DNA from: Candidatus Hodarchaeota archaeon
Lineage (GTDB): Archaea; Asgardarchaeota; Heimdallarchaeia; Hodarchaeales; Hodarchaeaceae
NCBI GenBank assembly: GCA_016840285.1
Contig: JAEOSR010000037.1
Span: 1 to 64,000, forward strand
Length of the DNA stretch: 64,000 nucleotides
Direction of reading: 5' to 3'
Program-made: the position numbers and the translations under genes
Notes under the pieces: model-generated
What the model was told of the DNA's origin: nothing
The model's database searches: none
The model's input: only the letters and a program-made list of their open reading frames with translations
In this document: piece by piece, positions 17,492-27,175 of the stretch
How the letters are laid out: every line of letters begins with the position of its first letter
Numbering within the stretch: the stretch's first letter is position 1

Positions 17492-17959
17492 TCATCCTTT
17501 TAAAAGCACTTTTTTAGGTCTCGGTAACTCTGATACCACTCGTGCAGGATTACCTGCAGCGATTTTAAAATCTGGAATATCTCGATTAACAACAGAACCA
17601 GCTGCTATGATTGAACCTATACCAATTGTTACTCCTGGTAGGATAATCGCGCCAGTTCCAATCCAGGCTCCTTGTTTGATGAGTACAGCTTGTGATGGCT
17701 GGCTAAAAATATTTGTTTGATGGTGATATGGACTCCCTCCAGAATGAGCTAAGATTGAAACCATGGGGCCAATACTGACGTCGTCTTCAAGAGTAATTAA
17801 ATGTGGAAATTCCCCATCAAAAAAGACTAAATTGGCTATATATACTCGTTTCCCAATCTTCACACCGCATTTCCGCCATACACTAGCCCTAAATTGGTAT
17901 ATAGGTGCAATCCAAGCAAGTACGCGAAAAAGTCTTCCTAAAGTTCTACCCAAAGACAC
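17492..17959 (-). CDS. hexapeptide-repeat O-acetyltransferase
   Basis: A 155-residue left-handed beta-helix acetyltransferase of the WcaF/maltose-acetyltransferase type. Repeats such as 'IGTGAIILPGVTIGIGSII' and the final coil 'AAGNPARVV' are typical, and the catalytic His is in 'ILAHSGG'. It uses acetyl-CoA to acetylate a sugar. It ends 8 bases before the VOC gene, so the two are likely cotranscribed. With the deacetylase and STT3 it suggests a glycan-tailoring neighbourhood. Confidence 0.87.
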   Translation of the reverse strand: MSLGRTLGRLFRVLAWIAPIYQFRASVWRKCGVKIGKRVYIANLVFFDGEFPHLITLEDDVSIGPMVSILAHSGGSPYHHQTNIFSQPSQAVLIKQGAWIGTGAIILPGVTIGIGSIIAAGSVVNRDIPDFKIAAGNPARVVSELPRPKKVLLKG

Positions 17960-18005
17960 TCAACAACCATGGTCATTTTCTTTTTTTCCAAACTTATTTG
18001 TTTAA

Positions 18006-18377
18006 TCATTGAATTGAAGTTATTTTAATAGTCAAATCAAGTAACATATCCAAGATTTGAAGTATGTTTTTCATTTCCTCCATCTCTTCACAATCAGCAA
18101 GCTTTTGAGCTATGAAGTTTATTTTTCCAGTTAAAATGTCTTGAACCATTTCTCGGGTTTCTGAGAAGGAGTGAGCATGTTCAATTTGCTTAGCTTCATC
18201 ATCAGAACTCACGAACACAGCTTTTCTACCACACTTTGGACAGAAGATATTATCATTCTTTTTAAATAGAGGAACTTTGCAATCTGGGCAGGAATCAGCT
18301 AACATTGTTGCCCCTGATAGCAAAAGGGTGCTCATACGCTTAATATCGGATGAAGAATTTTCTTTGTCTTTCGACAT
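18006..18377 (-). CDS. Sjogren/scleroderma autoantigen 1 (p27/ZNRD2) family zinc-ribbon protein
   Basis: A 123-residue protein with N-terminal segment 'KRMSTLLLSGATMLADSCP' and a zinc ribbon CPDC...CPKCG (residues ~30-55), the pattern of the archaeal autoantigen p27/ZNRD2 family. The rest is helical. Molecular function is unknown. It follows the ValRS gene by 23 bases on the same strand and is probably cotranscribed. Confidence 0.85.
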   Translation of the reverse strand: MSKDKENSSSDIKRMSTLLLSGATMLADSCPDCKVPLFKKNDNIFCPKCGRKAVFVSSDDEAKQIEHAHSFSETREMVQDILTGKINFIAQKLADCEEMEEMKNILQILDMLLDLTIKITSIQ

Positions 18378-18400
18378 GGGGAATAAGTCCTTCAGAGTGC

Positions 18401-20983
18401 TTAGAATTTGATCGCTATTGAACCATTTTGAATAATATTTTCTTCATTATAGTTTGGTTTTGTTGCATAAATGGTTTTAATATTATGCATTTCCGTTAGA
18501 TCCAGGACAAATCCCTTTAGACTTTTCGGAATATAAACTTTGGTTAGTGGTGCTTTTAAGGAGAGTCCTCGGCCTTTTTTTGCCTTCCAAATAAACGAAT
18601 TAAGTTTGATTAATTCATATGTACAAGGGTCTTCTATTTTCTGGTTGTATTTACATTTTGGTAGTAGCTCTTGATGGATGCTATTTGTAGGTTGGTATAA
18701 ACTTTGGTAAAGATATTCCGTTACAAAAGGAATGATTGGTGCTAACAACTTAAGAATTACTTGGAGGATATTGTGAAGGGTAAAGTATGCACTTTCTGCC
18801 TCATTCTGTCCTGATTCTTCTAGGTTGTATGCCCGCGTTTTTACTAATTCGATGTAATGAGAAGCGAAAACATTCCAAACCCAATTGTAAATATTCTCAG
18901 TAGGGATGGAAAAATCAAGTTGCGAGTATCCATCCAAACAACGGTATAGAAGAGCGTCTAGACTTCTTAGTATCCATTTATCTGTATGAAATAACGATTT
19001 AGGAGCATTTACCTTGGGGAATGAAGAAATAAATCTGGAAATATTCCATAATTTAGTAATAAATTTTGCATTACCGTCTAGTTTCATCAATGAGAAACGT
19101 ATATCCGAGCCATGACTCCCTTGTAAACACGATGTTAGTCTTAAGCTATCTGCACCGTAATGAAGTTTTGGTCCGACTTTTTCATTCCCAAATTTCGATG
19201 ATTTTTCCATTTCTGCGATTATCTTCAAGCTATTTTGATCAGGTTTAAACCTTTCTGGAGTATCTTTAGGTAAAATTGGGGGTTGTAAAAATAGGAGGGG
19301 ATCGATGCTATTTCCAAGAGATTTTGACATTTTTCCACCATAAGGATCCCGTACAAGTCCAGAAATCCAAACTTGTTTGAATGCTGGCTTTTTAAGGAGA
19401 TGATATGCACGCAGGATCGTATAATATAACCAAGTTCGGACAATTTCCTTTCCTTGAGGTCGGATGGAACATGGGAAGTTCTTCGAAAAGAATTCTTCAT
19501 TTTTATCATCGAAAAACGTATCTCCAAAATTACATACTATCAATTCTGATATTGAGGAATCGAACCAAGTATCAAACGTTCGCTCTTCACCCAATGCTTC
19601 TTCAAGTGAGGATCCACAATGTTGACAATTTCGGATTGGTGATTTTTCCTTCCATGCGTCAAAATAACGGGTTAATTGCTCTTCTTTTGGTACATTCGGA
19701 GAATTGCATTCAGGACAATACCATATAGGAATGGATGTTCCATAAAATCTTCTTCGACTGATAGCCCAATCCATAGTTATAGACTTGATCCAGGTGTTTA
19801 GAATAATCCTTGAAGATTTTGGATAGAATTCCATCTGATCTACCATTTTTTCAAGTTCAGAGAGAATATCTATCTGCTGTAAATAATACTCATCCATAGC
19901 GATGATTTCAATAGGAGTTTTTGATCTCCAACATATTGGTATTTGACGTGATGTTAGACCTGAATCAACAAGGAGTTTTCTCTCTTTTAAATCCTTCAAA
20001 ATTGCACTCTGTGCTTCTTCTATTGTTTTTCCTTGATAAATACCTCCTATCTCATTTATACATCCATTAGCTTCAATCATAGTACTTGGGGAAGTCACCC
20101 CAAATTCTCGAAGTATTTTTACATCGGCTTTATCACCATAAGCACAGATCATCATGACTCCTGATCCATATTTTGGATTGGCTTCTCGATGAGCCTTAAT
20201 CGGAATTATCTTCTTAAAAATGGGAGTGATAGCATTTTTCCCTTCTAAATGGGAATATCTTTCATCAGAAGGGTGAAAGATTATTAGTTCACATGCTGGG
20301 ATTAACTCTGGACGAGTTGTAGCAATGATGATGTTTTCATCAGAGCTTTCAATATTAAATCTAATATGATAAAGGTTTGATTCGTCGTAACGATATTCTA
20401 TCTCTGCATCAGCAATCGTAGTGCCACAATCAATACACCAATTGTTTGGTCGTGTTGCTCTCGATATTTTTCCTTCGTGCCATGACTTGCAAAATGTACG
20501 TTGAGTGTTAAAGCGATATTGGGGAGAATCTGTTTGGTAATAAATCTCAGGAGAACCATAAAACGTATTACAGGATAATCCCATCCATTTCATTACCTGA
20601 ATTGTGTTTTCCTCTGCTTCATCAAGTTCTTTTTCACATATCTGTAGAAATTCTTCACGATCCATTTCATGCATGGATATTCCTAGTTCCTGTTCAACTT
20701 TCACTTCTACAGGCAGACCATTCCGATCTACACATGCAGGGAAAATAACATTGTAACCTAACATTCGGTGGTAACGTGCTATCATATCTATCTGAGCATA
20801 ATGAATAGCAAATCCAATATGTGCACGCCCAGAAACATAAGGAGGTGGTGTATCGATAATATAAGTGGGTTTGTTTGATTTAATTTTGTATTGAAAAACC
20901 TCATTTTTAGCCCAGAACTTGATAATTTCACGTTCATTGATCGCTTTCCATCGTTTTTGTTTGAGTCGTGGTGAGAGTTTCAT
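18401..20983 (-). CDS. valS: valyl-tRNA synthetase
   Basis: An 860-residue class I synthetase. The HIGH motif is 'GRAHIGFA' after 'DTPPPYVS', KMSKS is 'GGKMSKSLGN'. A long editing domain ('IATTRPELI') and CxxC zinc pairs ('WYCPEC', 'CQHCG') are present, with an anticodon-binding C-terminal domain. The 'DTPPPY..G..HIG' block and the editing motif are those of ValRS. The absence of the long C-terminal coiled coil is usual in archaea. The start is ATG 20983. Confidence 0.93.
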   Translation of the reverse strand: MKLSPRLKQKRWKAINEREIIKFWAKNEVFQYKIKSNKPTYIIDTPPPYVSGRAHIGFAIHYAQIDMIARYHRMLGYNVIFPACVDRNGLPVEVKVEQELGISMHEMDREEFLQICEKELDEAEENTIQVMKWMGLSCNTFYGSPEIYYQTDSPQYRFNTQRTFCKSWHEGKISRATRPNNWCIDCGTTIADAEIEYRYDESNLYHIRFNIESSDENIIIATTRPELIPACELIIFHPSDERYSHLEGKNAITPIFKKIIPIKAHREANPKYGSGVMMICAYGDKADVKILREFGVTSPSTMIEANGCINEIGGIYQGKTIEEAQSAILKDLKERKLLVDSGLTSRQIPICWRSKTPIEIIAMDEYYLQQIDILSELEKMVDQMEFYPKSSRIILNTWIKSITMDWAISRRRFYGTSIPIWYCPECNSPNVPKEEQLTRYFDAWKEKSPIRNCQHCGSSLEEALGEERTFDTWFDSSISELIVCNFGDTFFDDKNEEFFSKNFPCSIRPQGKEIVRTWLYYTILRAYHLLKKPAFKQVWISGLVRDPYGGKMSKSLGNSIDPLLFLQPPILPKDTPERFKPDQNSLKIIAEMEKSSKFGNEKVGPKLHYGADSLRLTSCLQGSHGSDIRFSLMKLDGNAKFITKLWNISRFISSFPKVNAPKSLFHTDKWILRSLDALLYRCLDGYSQLDFSIPTENIYNWVWNVFASHYIELVKTRAYNLEESGQNEAESAYFTLHNILQVILKLLAPIIPFVTEYLYQSLYQPTNSIHQELLPKCKYNQKIEDPCTYELIKLNSFIWKAKKGRGLSLKAPLTKVYIPKSLKGFVLDLTEMHNIKTIYATKPNYNEENIIQNGSIAIKF

Positions 20984-21411
20984 TCATGTAACTTCCATTT
21001 GGTTCATATTATGTAATTCGAAAGCTAAGGTTTCTGCTCGACCAAAAATAGTTTGAATAGTTGATATAATCAAATCACAAAAGTACCCAATGCAGAACGA
21101 GCTACACCTTACTATAAGAAAGTAGAAACAGAAAAGTGATTGGAGATAATGTGATTTTCCACTAGCTGAAAGGGCTAGAAGAAACAACAAAGTGATCCCA
21201 GCTAGATATCAACATTTATCACCCATTTTAATTGGTTTAAGGAACCATTTTTAAACTTTGATTTAGGTACATTATTAGTATCTGCTCTGTGTAATATCCT
21301 AATCTTTTTCCAGAAATGGTAGAAATTATAATAATAATTCGATAGTTGGTAATAAGAATAGCTAAACTAACGTGATTTAACATATAACAATTTCTTTGAG
21401 AGAAAAGCTAC
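20984..21411. other. divergent intergenic region
   Basis: It separates the minus-strand ValRS gene from the plus-strand kinase gene and should hold both promoters. A 68-residue minus-strand frame exists here but has no family-like sequence. No RNA structure was recognised. Confidence 0.4.
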
Positions 21412-22497
21412 ATGACTCCTGATATTTTGGCCGAAGAACAGCTAAAATTAGAGTTAATCCGTGTTCTAACTAAATTTTTTTTGAACCAGATTGAAGAATT
21501 AATAAGAAACCAAACAGGGGCCCTTTTTCCAGTAGAAAAAATAGAAAATTTGACTCTAGGAAAGAGATTGGGAAGGCGAAAAGAGCTTCAATTAATGACC
21601 ATTGAAGTTGCAGATTCGTTACAAAATCGAAATTTCAACGTTGATCTTGCTTTCAAATTCCTCACGAATTCCGATGCGGCAACAGAGGAAGGAAATGGGG
21701 CTATGTGGCTAGGGGAAATTCTAAAAAATAATATAAAGGTTCAAACACCTCAACTTTTGTACTTTTCTCATGCTAATTCCTTGCTAATATATGAAGGTCT
21801 TCGAGAACCACGTGAATTCTTTGATAGTGAACTTGATCAACCACAAAAGTTTTTTTTAGCAGGAATGGCACTACCGTATATTCATGGGATCTTTAAGCGC
21901 AAAGTTGTTGTTGATAGATATTTACACTTGATTTCAAAGGTAGTTAAAGGACTAAATGTAGCTCCTGGGGACAAAGACGAGCTTTTTTCACTTTTTAAAG
22001 GAGAATTTCGGCGTATTGGAGTAAGTGATGCAGGTGCAAATTGTTTTGGTGACTATCACCCTGGAAATATAATGTTTAAAGAGCAAGAATCATTAACAAG
22101 CAATACTGGGGATGTGAAAATCGATAAGACAGAAATTTTTCTGATAGATCCTGCATATTTAGATAGAGGGGGAAATATCGATCGAGCAGAGGACATTGGG
22201 ACTTTTTTTTCCAAATTCGCATACAATGATTATTTCCTTTCTCAATCGTTTGATAAGATAATAACTGATTTTGAACTCATCTGTAAAGGATATGATTACA
22301 CAATCTCTCAAAATGGGATCACAATAGAGGAGTATTATCCCGAAGGTACCACTTTTGATTTTCATATTGCCTTAGGTATATTGATTGACACGATGTTTAA
22401 AATGCGAAACCCGAAGTTCATCAATCCCCAAGCTAGGCTTCAAACTAGTTTAGAAGCAGTGAAATATATCTTGAAAAAACATCCTTTTGAGATATAA
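21412..22497 (+). CDS. APH-type phosphotransferase (kinase-like) protein
   Basis: A 361-residue protein of the aminoglycoside/choline-kinase superfamily. The catalytic loop is 'GDYHPGNIMF' (around residue 217) and the metal-binding Asp follows in 'IFLIDPAY'. The N-lobe is divergent and no clear glycine loop is seen. The family phosphorylates small molecules such as sugars, choline or methylthioribose. Nothing nearby names the substrate. The start is ATG 21412. Confidence 0.82.
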   Translation: MTPDILAEEQLKLELIRVLTKFFLNQIEELIRNQTGALFPVEKIENLTLGKRLGRRKELQLMTIEVADSLQNRNFNVDLAFKFLTNSDAATEEGNGAMWLGEILKNNIKVQTPQLLYFSHANSLLIYEGLREPREFFDSELDQPQKFFLAGMALPYIHGIFKRKVVVDRYLHLISKVVKGLNVAPGDKDELFSLFKGEFRRIGVSDAGANCFGDYHPGNIMFKEQESLTSNTGDVKIDKTEIFLIDPAYLDRGGNIDRAEDIGTFFSKFAYNDYFLSQSFDKIITDFELICKGYDYTISQNGITIEEYYPEGTTFDFHIALGILIDTMFKMRNPKFINPQARLQTSLEAVKYILKKHPFEI

Positions 22498-22897
22498 ACA
22501 GAAATTAGTTTTTCAACTTGAACATGCAATGACAAATTATAGGAAGAAGATGACTATTATTCACAGCTAAATAATTCATTTTGAAAATGATGCAGTCTTT
22601 TTATAGGACGAATAGCACATTAAGGGATTTTATTCAGCCGACAGAACATCTGAGTATGAAGTAATATTAGATTTAAATTCTTGCTAATTTCCTTTTAATT
22701 GCCTTTCTCGATGAGCTCACATAATGTACGCTAAGGAAAGAAAAAGCAGATATGATGGATAGCTTTTAAACAGTTCTTTCGTTGTATTTCGTCTTAAAAG
22801 GTTATTTATTTACATTTAACTGGATTTTAAGGTAATTAACTCAATCTTACAAATATATTAGCTTTTTCAAAAGGAGACAGAAGAAGGAGTTTTCATC
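22498..22897. other. intergenic, promoter region of rpoB
   Basis: No gene is seen. An 'aaatatatta' TATA-like run at about 22851-22860 and a strong ribosome site (gaaggag, 8 bases before the ATG) lie at the right end and would serve rpoB. Confidence 0.45.
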
Positions 22898-25800
22898 ATG
22901 GAACAAATTACTAACGATGATAAATGGAAAGTCCTTAAATCTATGTATAGTGAATTTGGACTTGTAAGACAACATCTATATTCCTTTAACGAGTTTATAG
23001 AGAAAAAGTTAAACGAAATCGTTCAAGAACGACCAAAAATTGAACCTGATATTGAGGGTTTCTATGTTAAATTAGAGGGTATTGATGTTGGAGAACCCTC
23101 GGTAAGAGAAGCTGATGGCTCAGAGCGGACAATATACCCTATGGAAGCTCGTATTAGGAATTTGATTTATTCTGCTCCTTTAAATCTAAAAATGAGACCT
23201 GTATATGTAGATGCAGGCATTGAAAGGGAGGAAGAGGTTGTAACAGCATACATTGGCCGATTACCTATTATGTTAAAATCCAAATCTTGTTTATTATACA
23301 ATCTAAGTCGTGATGAACTTACAAGATTAGGAGAGGATCCAGAAGATCCTGGAGGCTATTTTATCATTAATGGCTCTGAAAGAGTAATCGTAACTCAAGA
23401 ATATTTAGTTTCTAACAGAGTATTAGTAGACAAAGGACGTAAAGGCTCTTCTACGACCGCAGTAGCAAAAGTATTTAGTACTGTTGCAGGGTTTCGCTCT
23501 CTGGTTTCTGTACAACGCCGAAAAGATGGGAGATTATTGGTCAATTTTTTCAGTGTCCCAAGGCCATTACCGCTAACTGTCCTTATCAAAGCATTAGGCG
23601 TAACAGTGGATCGTGATATCGCCAATTTAGTTACAGATGACCCTGAGCTAATTCAAGAGTTGTTACCAACTCTTCGTGAAGCGGCAGAGATAATAGATCA
23701 AGAAGAAGCTTTAGATTTTATTGGAAAAAGAGTTGCTGTCGGTCAAACGAGACAATATCGAATATTACGTGCAAAACAGGTGTTAGACAATTATTTGTTA
23801 CCTCATGTGGGGAAAGATGAAAGTTTTCGCCATAAAAAAGCTCTTTATCTTGCCCAAATGGCGTTAAAAGTAATTGAACTTAACCTTGGACGCATTGAAC
23901 AAGATGATAAAGATCATTACGCCAATAAACGGCTTAAATTGGCCGGGGAGATGCTTACTAGTCTATTTAGAGTTGCATTCCATTCCTTATATCGAGATAT
24001 TAAATATCAATTAGAAAAAGGAGCGAGAAGGGGAAAATTACCCAATTTAAGGGTTGCGATGAGAGCTGATGTAATTACTGAACGTATTCGACACGCTCTT
24101 GCTACAGGTAATTGGGTTGGTGGTAAAGCTGGAGTTTCACAGTTATTGGATCGTACAAACTATATGTCGACGTATAGCCATCTTCGTCGTGTTATTAGTC
24201 CTTTAATTCGGAGTCAAGCACACTTTGAAGCGCGAGATCTACATGCAACTCATTGGGGAAAAATATGCCCTAACGAGACCCCAGAAGGCCCAAACTGTGG
24301 ATTAGTCAAAAATCTTGCTATGCAAGCCTACATATCTATTGGAACCCCCGAACAGCCTATTCTTGACTTTATCTTTCAGAATTGTAATGTTAAACCAGTT
24401 ACAGAGGCTATAGATCATCAGGGAGTTCATATACTTTTAAATGGGAATTTAATCGCTACAACACGTCATCCAAACGAAACTTTTGAGATGATTCGTGAAG
24501 CAAGAAGATCCTCTAAACTTTTTCATGAAATTAACCTAGCTTATTTTGAGGATAATCGTGTAATTTCAATAAATTCAGATGGAGGCCGTGTTCGAAGACC
24601 CCTTATCATTCTGGATCAGGAACTAGAAGGTTCAAAGAAAATTGCCAACCCCCGCTTAAATCTGATTCATGTTGAAAAATTAAGAAAAGGTGACATTAAA
24701 TTTTCTGATCTACTTAAAGAAGGAGTCATTGAATTTCTCGACGCAGAAGAGGAAGAAAATGCTTTCGTTGCGATGACATTGGAAGAAATTCAATCTGACC
24801 ATACTCATGTAGAAATTTCCCCCTCTGCAATACTTGGGATTTGTGCGTCCATCATTCCCTATGCTGAACACAATCAGTCTCCTCGTAATACTTATGAGGC
24901 TGGAATGACAAAACAAGCTTTGGGGTTATATGCTTCGAATTTCTACTTTCGTACAGACAGACGTTCACACATCTTACAAGCTCCCCAAATTCCATTGGTT
25001 GGAAGCAAATCCATGGACATTATTGGGTTTAATGATCGTCCTGCAGGCCAAAATTTCGTTGTGGCAATATTAAGCTTCCAAGGCTATAATATCGAAGATG
25101 CAATTATCTTAAATCGTGCTAGTGTTGAACGGGGTCTCGCCCGAAGTCATTTTTTCCGATCATACGTTGGGGAGGAGAAAAAATATCTTGGTGGACAAGA
25201 GGATAGATTTGAGATTCCACAAAAAGGAGTCCGAGGATATCGAGCGAAAGAAGTTTATCGCCATCTAAGTGAAGTTGATGGAATAATTGAGCCAGAAATT
25301 GAAGTGGGAGGAGGTGATATTTTGGTAGGTCGCACTTCACGACCAAGATTTTTGGAAGAATACATTGAATTAGAATCCTTAGAATCATCAACACCCCAAC
25401 GACGTGAAACAAGTCTTGCGATCCGTCATGGAGAGAAAGGCATAGTAGATGGCGTAATATTAACAGAAACATCTGAGGGGAGTACTTTAGTAAAAATTAA
25501 AGTAAGAGATCAGCGAACACCTGAATTAGGAGATAAATTTGCGTCTCGTCATGGGCAAAAAGGGATTATCGGGCATATTGTATCTCAAAGGGATATGCCA
25601 TTTACTGAAGATGGGATAGTTCCTGATCTTATCATAAATCCACATGCGATTCCAAGTCGAATGACACTAGGACAAATTATTGAGTGTATGAGTGCGATTG
25701 TTGCCTGTTATGAAGGAAAACAAATCGATGCCACTTTATTTGAAGCACCTGATCCTGAAGATATTGCTAGTAAACTTCGTAGCCTAGGTTTCCATCCGTA

Positions 25801-26272
25801 TGCTGAATCAGTAATGTATGATGGAATGACTGGACAGAAACTCCCTGCACGGATTTTTATTGGTCCAACATATTATCAGAAATTACATCATCTTGTTGCA
25901 GATAAGATTCATGCACGTGCCAGAGGACCTATTCAGATATTGACTCGACAACCTACAGAAGGTAGAGCTCGAGAAGGGGGTTTACGATTTGGTGAAATGG
26001 AACGTGATTGTTTAATTGGTCATGGTGCAGCTCTCTTATTAAAAGAGAGATTATTGGAAGAATCTGACAAAACTGAGATCTTCATTTGTGAAAAGTGTGG
26101 ATTAATAGCTACTTGGGATCGTAAGAAAGACCAGACATATTGTAATGTGTGTGGAAACGTTGATACAGGCATTTATAAAGTGGCAATTTCTTACGCATTT
26201 AAATTACTTCTTCAAGAATTAATGTCTCTTACTATCAAGCCCCAACTCATCTTAACCGATTCAACTCACTGA
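22898..26272 (+). CDS. rpoB: DNA-directed RNA polymerase subunit B (unsplit)
   Basis: A 1124-residue single-chain B subunit (equivalent of Rpb2), not split into B' and B''. Recognisable blocks include 'GYFIINGSERVIVTQE', 'RSQAHFEARDLHATHWGKIC', 'CPNETPEGPNCGLVKNLA', 'GDKFASRHGQKG' and the C-terminal zinc ribbon CEKCG...CNVCG. It forms half of the active site and binds the downstream nucleic acid. The usual rpoH and rpoA neighbours are missing here; secE and nusG/spt5 follow instead. GAAGGAG precedes ATG 22898. Confidence 0.98.
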   Translation: MEQITNDDKWKVLKSMYSEFGLVRQHLYSFNEFIEKKLNEIVQERPKIEPDIEGFYVKLEGIDVGEPSVREADGSERTIYPMEARIRNLIYSAPLNLKMRPVYVDAGIEREEEVVTAYIGRLPIMLKSKSCLLYNLSRDELTRLGEDPEDPGGYFIINGSERVIVTQEYLVSNRVLVDKGRKGSSTTAVAKVFSTVAGFRSLVSVQRRKDGRLLVNFFSVPRPLPLTVLIKALGVTVDRDIANLVTDDPELIQELLPTLREAAEIIDQEEALDFIGKRVAVGQTRQYRILRAKQVLDNYLLPHVGKDESFRHKKALYLAQMALKVIELNLGRIEQDDKDHYANKRLKLAGEMLTSLFRVAFHSLYRDIKYQLEKGARRGKLPNLRVAMRADVITERIRHALATGNWVGGKAGVSQLLDRTNYMSTYSHLRRVISPLIRSQAHFEARDLHATHWGKICPNETPEGPNCGLVKNLAMQAYISIGTPEQPILDFIFQNCNVKPVTEAIDHQGVHILLNGNLIATTRHPNETFEMIREARRSSKLFHEINLAYFEDNRVISINSDGGRVRRPLIILDQELEGSKKIANPRLNLIHVEKLRKGDIKFSDLLKEGVIEFLDAEEEENAFVAMTLEEIQSDHTHVEISPSAILGICASIIPYAEHNQSPRNTYEAGMTKQALGLYASNFYFRTDRRSHILQAPQIPLVGSKSMDIIGFNDRPAGQNFVVAILSFQGYNIEDAIILNRASVERGLARSHFFRSYVGEEKKYLGGQEDRFEIPQKGVRGYRAKEVYRHLSEVDGIIEPEIEVGGGDILVGRTSRPRFLEEYIELESLESSTPQRRETSLAIRHGEKGIVDGVILTETSEGSTLVKIKVRDQRTPELGDKFASRHGQKGIIGHIVSQRDMPFTEDGIVPDLIINPHAIPSRMTLGQIIECMSAIVACYEGKQIDATLFEAPDPEDIASKLRSLGFHPYAESVMYDGMTGQKLPARIFIGPTYYQKLHHLVADKIHARARGPIQILTRQPTEGRAREGGLRFGEMERDCLIGHGAALLLKERLLEESDKTEIFICEKCGLIATWDRKKDQTYCNVCGNVDTGIYKVAISYAFKLLLQELMSLTIKPQLILTDSTH

Positions 26273-26286
26273 ATAAAGTGGAAATA

Positions 26287-26484
26287 ATGTCATTAGATAA
26301 TAGTAGAATAGGGACCGCAAGTTTCTATAAAAGAGCAATCCGAATATTGAAACTTGCTAAAAGACCAGATAGATCAGAAGTTTTCCTTGTCATTAAGATT
26401 ACCGTTGCTGGAATGGCAATCCTTGGACTTATAGCTTATGTGATTCGATTTGTACTTGCTGCTCTATTACAACAAGAAATGTAA
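26287..26484 (+). CDS. secE: protein translocase SecE/Sec61 gamma
   Basis: About 65 residues. An amphipathic helix ('SFYKRAIRILKLAKRPDR') precedes one membrane span ('VAGMAILGLIAYVIRFVLAA'), the standard Sec61-gamma layout. It clamps SecY (encoded at 53.5 kb). In-frame GTG 26278 is possible; ATG 26287 is preferred. It sits 14 bases after rpoB and 33 bases before nusG/spt5, the conserved archaeal secE-nusG pair. Confidence 0.92.
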   Translation: MSLDNSRIGTASFYKRAIRILKLAKRPDRSEVFLVIKITVAGMAILGLIAYVIRFVLAALLQQEM

Positions 26485-26517
26485 TAATTATCAAATCGTT
26501 ACAGTGCTTTCGAGAAT

Positions 26518-27000
26518 GTGATCAGATTGCTTGAAAAATTTGGGATATATTGCTTCAAGGTGAAAAAAGGGCAGGAATTTAATGCAGCTGAAGCAGTTGC
26601 AACTCGTGCAGAAATTAATCAACTTGATATTAGAACAGTATTAGTAACAGAAATTCAAGGTTACATCTTTATAGAAGGAGATGTTCAAGATATTACTCGT
26701 GCTGTTGACAGTGCTCATTACATTGGAAAGCAATTGGGCCGTGTTCCAGTTTCAGAATTAGAAGGACACCTTATACCGACACCTGTAATCGAAGGGTTGA
26801 AAACAAATGATATTGTCGAGATCATTGATGGTCCATTCAAAGGTAGTCGGGCCAAAATTTCTTCAATATACCACGCTCGAGAAGAAATTACTGTTGATTT
26901 ACTTACTAGTAGTGTTACCATCCCAATTGTCCTTCATGCTGATTCAGTCAAACTCATTCAACCCAGTGAGGAAGAACAGGATGAAGATTCTGAGTTTTAA
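26518..27000 (+). CDS. spt5: transcription elongation factor Spt5/NusG
   Basis: A 160-residue protein from GTG 26518. The N-terminal NGN domain ('CFKVKKGQEFNAAEAVATRA', 'YIFIEGDVQDITRAV') is followed by one KOW domain ('NDIVEIIDGPFKGSRAKI') and a short acidic tail. With Spt4 it clamps RNA polymerase and stimulates processivity. The gene follows secE as in most archaea, but L11 and L1 are not next to it here. Confidence 0.96.
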   Translation: MIRLLEKFGIYCFKVKKGQEFNAAEAVATRAEINQLDIRTVLVTEIQGYIFIEGDVQDITRAVDSAHYIGKQLGRVPVSELEGHLIPTPVIEGLKTNDIVEIIDGPFKGSRAKISSIYHAREEITVDLLTSSVTIPIVLHADSVKLIQPSEEEQDEDSEF

Positions 27001-27104
27001 AAATCTCATTTATTCTAAAGTTATTCTATTCTAAAGTTGAATATATTTTTTATCAATTTTAATAACCTAACTTATTAATATTGGAAAAAAAAGGGCCCAA
27101 ATGT

Positions 27105-27116
27105 CGAGTATATAGC
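27105..27116 (+). promoter_or_regulatory. TATA-like promoter of the L10 gene
   Basis: GAGTATATAGCG lies about 60 bases before the L10 ATG, which would put the transcription start near 27135. Inferred from position and composition only. Confidence 0.35.
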
Positions 27117-27175
27117 GTAGGAGTCCCTAGATCAAAAGAAGTAACTGAGAAAAAGATTTTTCAAAAGTGATCATC

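Noticed and set aside
21000..21190. 68-residue frame upstream of ValRS
   Set aside because: Low-complexity, no ribosome site, lies in a divergent promoter region.
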